12,415 bases of DNA from an uncultured Spartobacteria bacterium (lineage in GTDB: Bacteria > Verrucomicrobiota > Verrucomicrobiia > Chthoniobacterales > Terrimicrobiaceae): contig CAIWSO010000016.1 in the NCBI GenBank assembly GCA_903915315.1, forward strand, positions 1 to 12,415, written 5' to 3'. Shown piece after piece: positions 6,781 through 12,415 of the stretch. Numbering within the stretch: the first letter of the stretch is position 1; the number at the start of each line of letters is the position of its first letter. The notes under the pieces are model-generated. The model made no database searches. It was not told the origin of the DNA and saw only the letters and a list, made by a program, of their open reading frames with translations. The position numbers and the translations under genes were made by a program.

Positions 6781-7500
6781 ATGAAAACCGAAAATGATAT
6801 TGTGGATTATCGAATGAGGCTCTCAACCGGCCGGGGCAGGATCATGGAGGGCTTTCGTTTGATGACAAAACTGACTTTGTGGAAGGGTGTCGTTCTTTTT
6901 TCCTACGGGCTTAAGAGGATCATTGATATCGCGGCTGCATCAGTCGCATTGACTCTGGGAAGCCCCCTTTTCGCGTTAACCGCCATCCTCATTAAATTTG
7001 AGGATGGTGGTGCTGTTTTCTTCCGTCAGGAACGAGTCGGTTACAGGGGTAAATGTTTTGGGATGTATAAATTTCGATCGATGCGCTCTCAAGCTGAGTC
7101 GGAAACCAAGAGCCTCGAAAAGCAAAATGAGATGCAGGGGGGAGTGATATTCAAAATGAAAAACGACCCCCGCGTCACGCGTGTTGGGAAGTTCATTCGG
7201 AAGTATTCGATCGATGAGCTTCCCCAGTTTTGGAATGTTTTGGTGGGGGATATGTCGCTGGTGGGACCGCGTCCCCCCCTCCCAAAAGAAGTGGAACTAT
7301 ATCTTCCTGACGAGCGTCAGCGCCTCCTTGCCAAACCTGGCCTCACATGCACATGGCAAGTGAGCGGAAGAAGCGAAATCGACTTTCGAGGACAAGTCCG
7401 CCTCGACATTGAATACATCCAGTCCATGAGCACTCTCACCGATATAAAACTTCTGATCATGACAGTGCCGGCGGTGCTGCTGGGAAAGGGGGCGTATTGA
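6781..7500 (+). CDS. Bacterial sugar transferase (monotopic phosphoglycosyl transferase) starting lipid-linked glycan synthesis
   Basis: 239 residues. The core follows the bacterial sugar transferase family: KRIIDIAAASVAL with a membrane-inserted helix at about 45-72, FFRQERVGYRGKCFGMYKFRSM (about 80-101), and the catalytic Asp-Glu pair D145-E146 in SIDELPQFWN. It ends with GDMSLVGPRPPLP and PGLTCTWQVSGRS. These enzymes transfer a sugar-1-phosphate from a nucleotide sugar to undecaprenyl phosphate at the inner face of the inner membrane, the first step of many exopolysaccharide and O-antigen pathways. There is no large N-terminal multi-membrane region as in WbaP or WcaJ, so it is the short form. 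Start choice is open: 6781 is the longest, while 6844 (M22) lies closer to the conserved core. It overlaps the next gene by 4 bases (TTGA). The sugar used cannot be told. Confidence 0.93.
   Translation: MKTENDIVDYRMRLSTGRGRIMEGFRLMTKLTLWKGVVLFSYGLKRIIDIAAASVALTLGSPLFALTAILIKFEDGGAVFFRQERVGYRGKCFGMYKFRSMRSQAESETKSLEKQNEMQGGVIFKMKNDPRVTRVGKFIRKYSIDELPQFWNVLVGDMSLVGPRPPLPKEVELYLPDERQRLLAKPGLTCTWQVSGRSEIDFRGQVRLDIEYIQSMSTLTDIKLLIMTVPAVLLGKGAY
7485..7500 (+). promoter_or_regulatory. Strong RBS and TTG start overlapping the upstream TGA
   Basis: AAAGGGGG (7485-7492) lies 4 bases before TTG (7497-7499). The stop of the sugar transferase is TGA at 7498-7500, giving a TTGA stop/start overlap. No in-frame ATG or GTG fits better at this end, so the RBS decides the TTG start and suggests translational coupling. 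Confidence 0.6.
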
Positions 7501-8678
7501 GTGCGGGTTGGAGTCTTCTGGCTCCAGACTGGTGCGAGGTCGATGCTGTTTGGAAAAATCCGCTGCCGTTCATCCTTTGGCCGGTCTGTGGAAAACCATT
7601 GTTAGCCCACTGGCTCGATGAGGCGCTGCGCCAAGAAGCAAGTCCTGTCACTATTTACGCAACGGATCGTCCCCACCTCATCAGGGCATGGATTAACCGA
7701 GGGAATTACTGGTCGAATCAAATCCACGTGCGAGTCGGTGGAGATCGAGTTGAGAGCAATGTTACCTATACTATGGATTCTCTTCCGGGTTATGAGGTTT
7801 TTGATTCTGTATCGGATGGCCATAGGCTTCTTGAACATTGGTTCGCTCTTCATGTTCATGAGATCCAGGAAAGGAAGCCCACGCGTTTTCAAATTGATCG
7901 AGAGATATCACCGGGGGTTTGGGTGGCTCCAGGGGTCGTTATTGACCCCTTAGCACGATTGATTCCCCCTGTTTGGATCGGACGTCGAGCACGCATCGGA
8001 CCGCATTGCCGCATTGGTCCGAATGCGTTTATCTCAACTCGCTCTGTTCTCGATGAGGATGTCGAAGTCATTGACGCAATTATTTGCGAGGACACCTACA
8101 TTGGTCGCCACACACGACTCGATCGAAGCATCGCCAAAGGCGGGCTACTTCTGAATTGGAAGCTCAAAGCATCAGCAAACATTCTCGATCACTTTGTCAT
8201 GGCCGACTTGGCTACTTCAAAAAACCAGGCGGGAATCGGTGAGCGTATTCTGGCGCTGCTGCTTTGGATTCCTTTTACGCTAGTGGCCCGTTTTATGAAT
8301 GGGGGGGATACTCCTGCATTCAGGGACGTGACAGATGGAAGGGGGGGGCTGCAGCGACTGAGGATCTGGCCGCGCGGGCCGATTCTCATACGCCGCGCAG
8401 AATGGCTCTACGCCGTTGTGGCAGGGCGTTTGAGGATAGTTGGGGTATTGCCACGTAGCGATGCCGATTGGGACTCGCTTCCAGCCGAAACCCGAGCCTT
8501 GTTAGAAAATGCTCCGATGGGCGTTTTAGCGCTCTCGGATTTATACGGGCGTCACAATACTTCCGATCCCGTCGAATGGATTCATGCTGCATATCAAGCG
8601 GGAGCACCCCAAGGCGTCGGGCAACGTCAGGCCAAGAGATCGGCGGCGACCATAGCCATGAGGATTCCTATCGAATGA
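7497..8678 (+). CDS. Degenerate nucleotidyltransferase / left-handed beta-helix protein with a sugar-transferase-like tail
   Basis: 393 residues from a TTG start. Residues about 20-135 resemble a sugar nucleotidyltransferase (NPLPFILWPVCGKPLLAHWL at 21-40 fits the KPLLPVxGKPLLEH pattern). The N-terminal GxGTRL nucleotide loop is absent, so catalysis is doubtful. Residues about 139-215 are hexapeptide repeats (IGRRARIGPHCRIGPNAFIS) of a left-handed beta-helix. A hydrophobic segment at about 250-265 (ILALLLWIPFTLVARF) is followed by a tail. There, AVVAGRLRIVGVLPR and LPAETRALLENAPMGVLAL line up by eye with VLVGDMSLVGPRP and LPDERQRLLAKPGLTCTWQ of the preceding sugar transferase, but without its catalytic Asp-Glu. 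I infer a membrane-associated accessory or regulatory protein, or an enzyme of unknown substrate, working with the sugar transferase. It overlaps both neighbours by 4 bases. The tail assignment is my alignment and needs a profile search. Confidence 0.75.
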   Translation: MSAGWSLLAPDWCEVDAVWKNPLPFILWPVCGKPLLAHWLDEALRQEASPVTIYATDRPHLIRAWINRGNYWSNQIHVRVGGDRVESNVTYTMDSLPGYEVFDSVSDGHRLLEHWFALHVHEIQERKPTRFQIDREISPGVWVAPGVVIDPLARLIPPVWIGRRARIGPHCRIGPNAFISTRSVLDEDVEVIDAIICEDTYIGRHTRLDRSIAKGGLLLNWKLKASANILDHFVMADLATSKNQAGIGERILALLLWIPFTLVARFMNGGDTPAFRDVTDGRGGLQRLRIWPRGPILIRRAEWLYAVVAGRLRIVGVLPRSDADWDSLPAETRALLENAPMGVLALSDLYGRHNTSDPVEWIHAAYQAGAPQGVGQRQAKRSAATIAMRIPIE

Positions 8679-10456
8679 ATTCTGAAATCAGCTGCAGATT
8701 TGAGCTTTTGAACGCGCAACTGCAGGAGGTCGAAAAAATTTCAGCCCAGATTCTGGGATTTATGGGTGACCAAGGGGTATCTGATGGCGTTTTTCTCTCC
8801 CAAATCGAACTCGCAACGACGGAGGCCATCAATAATGCCATTGAGCATGGATGCTGTGGGAGTGACAAAAAACAGGTCAGCGTGACTGTTACGCTCACCG
8901 CATCCGATGTCCTCCTAGAGATCGCTGATCCATCAAGTTTTACCGGCCTTTCGAATGAACCATCCCTGCCGATCAATATGATGGCGGAACGAGGCCGAGG
9001 ATTATTCATCATAGCGCAATTCACCGACAAAGTGGTGCATGAAAACCGAAACGGTAGACACGTCTTGCGGCTTCAGAAATCCCTGCCGTCCGGATTCTCT
9101 CGAAGTGAAATGGGATACCAAAATCGCACGCTTTCCAAAATGACGGAAGAACTTGGGGCTAGTTATGAAATGATTAGTGCGCTTATTGGCCTTAGCGAGC
9201 TTCTTGCCGAGGCTAAGGATAAAACGGATTTTCTCAAAATGGCGCTCCATCGTGTGCTGGAATTAACCGGAGCCGATGCCGCCTATTTGCGTACAAGTTG
9301 TGATGCGGGTTTAGTTTTGGAGGGATTCGCTGGCGAGCTCAGCGTCAATATTCCGACTTTGTTGCCAATCGGAAAAAGCGGAATCGAATCCAGTGTCTTT
9401 CTCACAGGCAAGGAAATCACAGTCCAATCGGATTTGAGCGGGAGCATCAAATCCATGCTGAAAGCCCCTCTTTGCGAGCAGTGTCGGGCTAGTTTGGCTA
9501 GCGCTTTGATGGAAAACGATCCTCTCACTGAGGCGGTTCAGGCAGCATTTGTGACACCGATTCTCTATAAAACTGAGCGACGCGGCATCCTTGTGTTGGC
9601 CCAGTCGAGCAAGAATCGCTCCTTCTTTACGGCCGTTCAGATGCAGGTTGCCCGAGTAGCGGGGGAATACTTAGGAATTGCCTCTTCGATCAATGAACTT
9701 CAAGAGAAACGTGAGAGCGAACAACGTGCTCTTCGAGAACTCGAGATCGCAGCGGGCATCCAGATGTCTCTCATGCCACGGGAATTCCGTCTTTCAGAAA
9801 AACTCGATGCATTTGGATTGTGTCAGCCAGCTCACTCGGCGGGAGGAGATTACTTTGACTTTATTTCTTTGGATGATGGATCGGTTTTCGTGATTTGTGC
9901 CGATGTGATGGGCAAGGGGCTGTCGGCTGCCCTTTTTGCAAATATGCTAAGAACGAATATTCTGGCGTTCTCCGGGAAGGCATTGGATCCGGGAATGCTA
10001 CTCACGGAAGTGAATGCACGAATGTTTTCAGATCTGAGCCGGTTGGATATTTTTATTACGGCCTTCTGTGTCTGGATTTCCGCAGATGCAGGAACCATTC
10101 ATCACGCGGGAGCTGGTCACCCAGCCGGAATTTTGCGCCAAAAAATGGGAGCGATATCGACACTGCAATCACGTGGACTTCCTTTGGGGGTTTTGAAGGA
10201 TGCGATCTATGAGACGCGGAAGATGGATTTTGAAAGGGAGAGCAGTCTTGTTCTCTTTAGTGACGGGATTTCCGAAACAAGGGACCAGTCAGGAAATTTT
10301 TTTGGAGATGAGGGGATTTTAGCCGTGGTGGAGAGCAATCCCGATCTATCAGCGGAATTCTTGGTCAAAGGGATCGTGGATGCTGTTGACCAGTTCAGCG
10401 GGAATGCGCCGCTAGTGGATGATAGGAGCATTCTTGCCGTTCTGAGAAAGGCCTAA
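8675..10456 (+). CDS. RsbW-like HATPase - GAF - SpoIIE/PP2C phosphatase fusion (partner-switching regulator)
   Basis: 593 residues. Residues about 1-135 are a GHKL kinase of the anti-sigma type: N box TTEAINNAIEHG with E50 and N54 aligned to SpoIIAB EAVTNAIIHG, and G2 box ERGRGLFII (105-113). The G1 motif reads IADPSSF, keeping the Asp (D85) but not the glycines. Residues about 165-340 are GAF-like, with a CEQC pair (267, 270). A short coiled-coil (about 340-365) leads to the SpoIIE-type PP2C domain (about 370-593): QMSLMP, GGDYFDF (D392), CADVMGKG (D410), HAGAGHPAG, FSDGISE (D530) and the closing DDRS (582-585). Kinase and phosphatase for a STAS protein thus appear in one cytoplasmic chain, with GAF as sensor; the likely substrate is the STAS protein at 6389-6703. 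The start at 8675 gives an ATGA overlap with the upstream stop. Whether the kinase half is active is open. Confidence 0.92.
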   Translation: MNSEISCRFELLNAQLQEVEKISAQILGFMGDQGVSDGVFLSQIELATTEAINNAIEHGCCGSDKKQVSVTVTLTASDVLLEIADPSSFTGLSNEPSLPINMMAERGRGLFIIAQFTDKVVHENRNGRHVLRLQKSLPSGFSRSEMGYQNRTLSKMTEELGASYEMISALIGLSELLAEAKDKTDFLKMALHRVLELTGADAAYLRTSCDAGLVLEGFAGELSVNIPTLLPIGKSGIESSVFLTGKEITVQSDLSGSIKSMLKAPLCEQCRASLASALMENDPLTEAVQAAFVTPILYKTERRGILVLAQSSKNRSFFTAVQMQVARVAGEYLGIASSINELQEKRESEQRALRELEIAAGIQMSLMPREFRLSEKLDAFGLCQPAHSAGGDYFDFISLDDGSVFVICADVMGKGLSAALFANMLRTNILAFSGKALDPGMLLTEVNARMFSDLSRLDIFITAFCVWISADAGTIHHAGAGHPAGILRQKMGAISTLQSRGLPLGVLKDAIYETRKMDFERESSLVLFSDGISETRDQSGNFFGDEGILAVVESNPDLSAEFLVKGIVDAVDQFSGNAPLVDDRSILAVLRKA

Positions 10457-10483
10457 AGGATCAATTCGATTTTTAAGAAACCC

Positions 10484-10858
10484 ATGAAAAAAACCATCCT
10501 TCTTATTGATGATGAAGAACACATTCTTCGTTTGCTGCAATTTGTACTTAGGCCCATTGACGCCATCTTGCAGGTAACAAGAAACGGCATGGAGGCGCTG
10601 GCGTATTTGGTGAAAAATCCCGTTGCGGTCGCCCTTCTCGACTACTCCCTGCCGGGAATGAATGGGCTCGAGACGCTCCAGCAGATTCGCTCGCTTAAGG
10701 AGGGGGGAGATATCAAGGTCATTATGCTAACCGCACGCGATCAGACTACGATACGGGCGGAGGCGAAGGGGTTGAATGTAGAGGCTTTTTTGACAAAGCC
10801 ATTCAGCCCAAGCGACCTTGCGCGCAGGGTTCGAGAGTTGGTTGAACGCCCCTCCTAA
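10484..10858 (+). CDS. Single-domain response regulator (receiver only)
   Basis: 124 residues, one receiver domain and nothing else. The acidic pair is D9-D10 (LLIDDEEHILR), the phospho-acceptor D53 (ALLDYSLPGMNG), then T83 (IMLTARD) and K105 (FLTKPF), so all key residues are present. With no output domain it must act by binding a partner or by passing phosphate through an Hpt protein, as in CheY or Spo0F. It starts 27 bases after the partner-switching fusion and is probably in the same transcript. Candidate partners are the Hpt protein and hybrid kinase at 4306-6317, and the GAF/phosphatase fusion. The partner is inferred from proximity only. Confidence 0.94.
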   Translation: MKKTILLIDDEEHILRLLQFVLRPIDAILQVTRNGMEALAYLVKNPVAVALLDYSLPGMNGLETLQQIRSLKEGGDIKVIMLTARDQTTIRAEAKGLNVEAFLTKPFSPSDLARRVRELVERPS

Positions 10859-10869
10859 TCGGGCTTTTT
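10848..10869 (+). terminator. Weak possible intrinsic terminator after the response regulator
   Basis: GCCC (10848-10851) can pair with GGGC (10861-10864) across a 9-base loop, followed directly by five T (10865-10869). The stem is only 4 base pairs and starts inside the last codons, so this is a weak candidate. Confidence 0.3.
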
Positions 10870-11034
10870 GAAGTAGATATTTTCCATACGATATTCCTGC
10901 AAACCGACGCGGAGCCTATCCCAGTCGAGGATGGAAAGGGGGCGGTGATTGGTTAGGGACAGGGGTGATTGCTACCAAATTTCGGAAATGCCATTCTTTC
11001 CAGGATGCTCAAACATTTGTCCGTTCGTTGAAAC
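10855..11034 (-). pseudogene. Possible decayed minus-strand coding fragment
   Basis: Reading the minus strand up to the TAG at 10857-10855 gives 38 codons of coding-like composition: PLSILDWDRLRVGL, then QEYRMENIYFKKPD. They follow an in-frame TAG at 10974-10972. Beyond that stop, the same frame continues as MFEHPGKNGISEIW. No family is recognised and no suitable start serves the C-terminal piece. It may be the 3' end of a dead gene, or chance. Confidence 0.22.
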
Positions 11035-11235
11035 TCAGAAAACAAGATGAGTGGAGAAAGTTTTGTAGAGGCACAATGCAGCTGACTGGCTTCGGAAACA
11101 GCCCACTGCCGCCCTGAAAGTGCAAAAATAGCGAAAGGCCCGAAAACTCGGTGAGAGACCAATTGTTGATGGTTTGAAAATGATGACGCATCCAGGCAGG
11201 CTTGGCGCTCTTGGAGAGGGACAAAAGTCCTCTGG

Positions 11236-11256
11236 AAAATATTGCAAAAATATTTT
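11236..11256. repeat. AT-rich perfect inverted repeat
   Basis: AAAATATT (11236-11243) and AATATTTT (11249-11256) form a perfect 8-base-pair hairpin with a 5-base loop. It could be a binding site or a weak structure; the AT-richness makes chance plausible. Confidence 0.4.
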
Positions 11257-11389
11257 TGATACCCCCGTAGATGTCCTACCAGTGTTGCTAGGTTTGCTGG
11301 CGAAATGATCAAACATATCCTTCGCTTTATCCCAAACTTTCCACCAGTTACGCGCAACTCGTCACACCAACTGAGCGTTACAGTAGGAA

Positions 11390-11500
11390 CCGCTTCGCTC
11401 ATCTTAAAACTTAAAAAGTTAATTGATGAAACTAAATTTCACCCTTCGGGCTGCCTTCGGCAGTCTTTCTCCGCTTCGCTCCGATTCTTAAAACTTAAAA
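11390..11500. repeat. Two-copy interspersed direct repeat
   Basis: CCGCTTCGCTC occurs at 11390-11400 and 11471-11481. TCTTAAAACTTAAAA occurs at 11402-11416 and 11486-11500. The two parts keep their order in both copies, with 1 base between them in the first copy and 4 in the second, and copies are about 81-84 bases apart. The second copy runs on with another CTT, so the unit CTTAAAA is itself tandem. This looks like a small intergenic repeat family. Confidence 0.6.
11451..11463. repeat. Short GC-rich hairpin between the repeat copies
   Basis: CTGCC (11451-11455) and GGCAG (11459-11463) pair across TTC. A T-rich run (TCTTTCT) follows, so it might act as a weak terminator on the plus strand, but no clear gene ends here. 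Confidence 0.35.
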
Positions 11501-11662
11501 CTTGGACTATCCATCCTCAAAACCGCTTTCAGCCTGTGTTCATCAAGCAGGAGGAATTTGTTTTTTGCGAGCGGACCCATCGCAATCACCTCCCGCATTG
11601 AATGGGGCGGCCAATCTCATCGCCTCTCTCGATTTCAGTCAAAAAAACACCGTTAAGCTTCG

Positions 11663-12034
11663 ATGAAAAAGCATCAATCTCAGGAAAAGAGATATCGCGT
11701 TTACGTGAATCAGCGTCCGCACCTTCCTGCCCATGCTGGGCGCAAACTTTTCTTTGAGGCCAGCTCCCACAAAGAGGCCGTCATCTTTTCTGAAAAACTC
11801 GTAGGCACCATGGTCGAATGGTTTTTGGAGGATTACCGATTTTATGGCTCGAGGAACCACGACGTCATAGAAACGCTGCGGAAGTTTGTTGTGAACTTTT
11901 GGATCGAGTCGGTGGACGATGCTCCTGTACCGGCTAAGTCTTTTTGCGCGAAGAAACATGCTGCAAAACTCTTGGAGCCCCACCCGCATATCCTCGCCAA
12001 GGTCGCACCCCAGATTTTCGGATTCCAAGCGTAA
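11663..12034 (+). CDS. Hypothetical protein, unrecognised
   Basis: 123 residues. The composition is protein-like: a basic N-terminus (MKKHQSQEKRYRVYVNQ), an aromatic and charged middle (MVEWFLEDYRFYGSRNHD), and a histidine- and proline-rich end (LLEPHPHILAKVAPQIF). There is no signal peptide, membrane segment or known motif; it is probably a small cytoplasmic protein. A competing minus-strand frame covers the same stretch (11639-12055), but its translation has less natural composition, so I prefer this strand. No Shine-Dalgarno sequence is visible before the ATG. A second small ORF starts 14 bases after its stop. It lies after the repeat-rich gap, and nothing links it to the regulatory cluster. 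Confidence 0.55.
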   Translation: MKKHQSQEKRYRVYVNQRPHLPAHAGRKLFFEASSHKEAVIFSEKLVGTMVEWFLEDYRFYGSRNHDVIETLRKFVVNFWIESVDDAPVPAKSFCAKKHAAKLLEPHPHILAKVAPQIFGFQA

Positions 12035-12048
12035 ACTAAGCCCGTTCG

Positions 12049-12216
12049 ATGTCATCTATTCACCCCCAAAAACTCTCAACCGTGTTGAGAGAATTGCACC
12101 CTCAGGCAGCAGATTTTTTCAAGCACATCTACTCGCTTGAATTTCGCGGTCTTCCTGCCGAACACGACGAAGCCGACCTCCACCCCAAGCCATGGCCATT
12201 GTTTCTCCAAGCATAG
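12049..12216 (+). CDS. Small hypothetical ORF (55 residues), unrecognised
   Basis: From the ATG at 12049 to the TAG at 12214-12216. The translation begins MSSIHPQKLSTVLRELHPQA, continues with an aromatic segment (ADFFKHIYSLEF) and ends PKPWPLFLQA. The mix of charged, aromatic and hydrophobic residues looks natural and the first third could form an amphipathic helix. It starts 14 bases after the 123-residue ORF and could be co-transcribed. A perfect inverted repeat (12073-12091) lies inside it. There is no Shine-Dalgarno sequence and no known family, so it could be chance. Confidence 0.4.
   Translation: MSSIHPQKLSTVLRELHPQAADFFKHIYSLEFRGLPAEHDEADLHPKPWPLFLQA
12073..12091. repeat. Perfect 8-bp inverted repeat inside the small ORF
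   Basis: CTCTCAAC (12073-12080) and GTTGAGAG (12084-12091) flank CGT. The hairpin is stable, has no T run after it, and lies 39 bases after the stop of the 123-residue ORF. Confidence 0.5.
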
Positions 12217-12415
12217 GCAACTGGGACCAGACTTGGCCCACACCAACCAAGAAACAACCGAAAATTAAGAAGGGTCCATGACACCAAACCATCATCTATT
12301 TCAGCCCTCGCGAAATGAACCCGAATGTCATTTATGATTAACTGATGTTTTATGCGCATAGAAAAACCCGCTCGACCCGCTTGTTAAGGAACTCTAGAAT
12401 CGATCAAATTAGGTC
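12217..12415. other. Right-edge stretch without a recognised feature
   Basis: About 200 bases. The minus-strand open frame here (12129-12359) has poor composition. An ATG at 12345 opens a plus-strand frame that runs off the right edge after about 23 codons of basic residues. I cannot support it as a gene. Confidence 0.4.

Larger units (their letters stand above)
10859..11662. other. Gene-poor stretch with hairpins, repeats and possible decayed coding
   Basis: About 800 bases in which the open frames on either strand look like noise: odd composition, no recognised motifs, overlaps on both strands. Besides the minus-strand fragment at 10855-11034, the plus strand at 11132-11308 reads as 58 codons ending in TPVDVLPVLLGLLAK, with a TAG just upstream. 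It contains an AT-rich inverted repeat (11236-11256), a short GC-rich hairpin (11451-11463) and a repeated block (11390-11416 and 11471-11500). I see no tRNA or rRNA. Confidence 0.5.

Noticed and set aside
10953..11402. Minus-strand open frame of 149 codons
   Set aside because: Unnatural composition, no recognisable motif, and overlaps other low-quality frames; treated as non-coding or decayed sequence.
11305..11601. Plus-strand open frame of 98 codons
   Set aside because: It runs straight through the repeat block and hairpin; its sequence reflects the repeats rather than a protein family.
10859..11662. Searched for a CRISPR array, attachment site or insertion-sequence ends
   Set aside because: No regularly spaced repeats, terminal inverted repeats or transposase motifs were found.
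11639..12055. Minus-strand open frame of 138 codons
   Set aside because: It competes with the 11663-12034 plus frame; composition and ending (LTVFF) look less natural, and no motif supports it.

Overview
The window looks like a chromosomal segment of a Gram-negative bacterium of moderate GC. The evidence is a BamA-type outer-membrane assembly factor, housekeeping genes with short spacing, and weak Shine-Dalgarno use. A Verrucomicrobiota-like host is a plausible guess from the gene mix, but no ribosomal or marker sequence here proves it.

Layout. (1) Positions 1-754, minus: N-terminus of bamA (signal peptide plus POTRA repeats), running off the left edge. (2) Positions 918-4209, plus: a housekeeping run of an E1-like MoeB/ThiF adenylyltransferase fused to a rhodanese domain, a small Trm112-like protein, and threonyl-tRNA synthetase. 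The synthetase lacks the usual TGS domain and its start overlaps the Trm112-like stop. (3) Positions 4306-6317: a stand-alone Hpt phosphotransfer protein (minus) diverging from a hybrid histidine kinase with HisKA, HATPase and REC domains (plus), with a possible 50-residue membrane ORF between them. (4) Positions 6389-10858: a STAS anti-anti-sigma-like protein (minus) diverging from a compact plus-strand cluster. The cluster encodes a monotopic sugar-1-phosphate transferase, an unusual protein (degenerate nucleotidyltransferase, left-handed beta-helix, degenerate sugar-transferase-like tail), a three-domain RsbW-like kinase/GAF/SpoIIE phosphatase fusion, and a single-domain response regulator. 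The first three are chained by 4-base stop/start overlaps (TTGA, ATGA). (5) Positions 10859-11662: about 800 bases with no convincing intact gene, but with short repeats, hairpins and possible decayed coding fragments. (6) Positions 11663-12216: two unrecognised small ORFs, then about 200 bases with nothing clear.

The most interesting part is 4.3-10.9 kb. It brings together a split phosphorelay (hybrid kinase, orphan Hpt, orphan receiver) and a partner-switching module (STAS plus a kinase/phosphatase in one chain). Both surround genes for initiating surface-glycan or exopolysaccharide assembly. The arrangement recalls in principle the Vibrio SypE/SypA control of biofilm polysaccharide, but the domain order and gene set differ. 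My inference is a locus in which a phosphorelay and a STAS switch gate polysaccharide production. The wiring is not shown by sequence alone.
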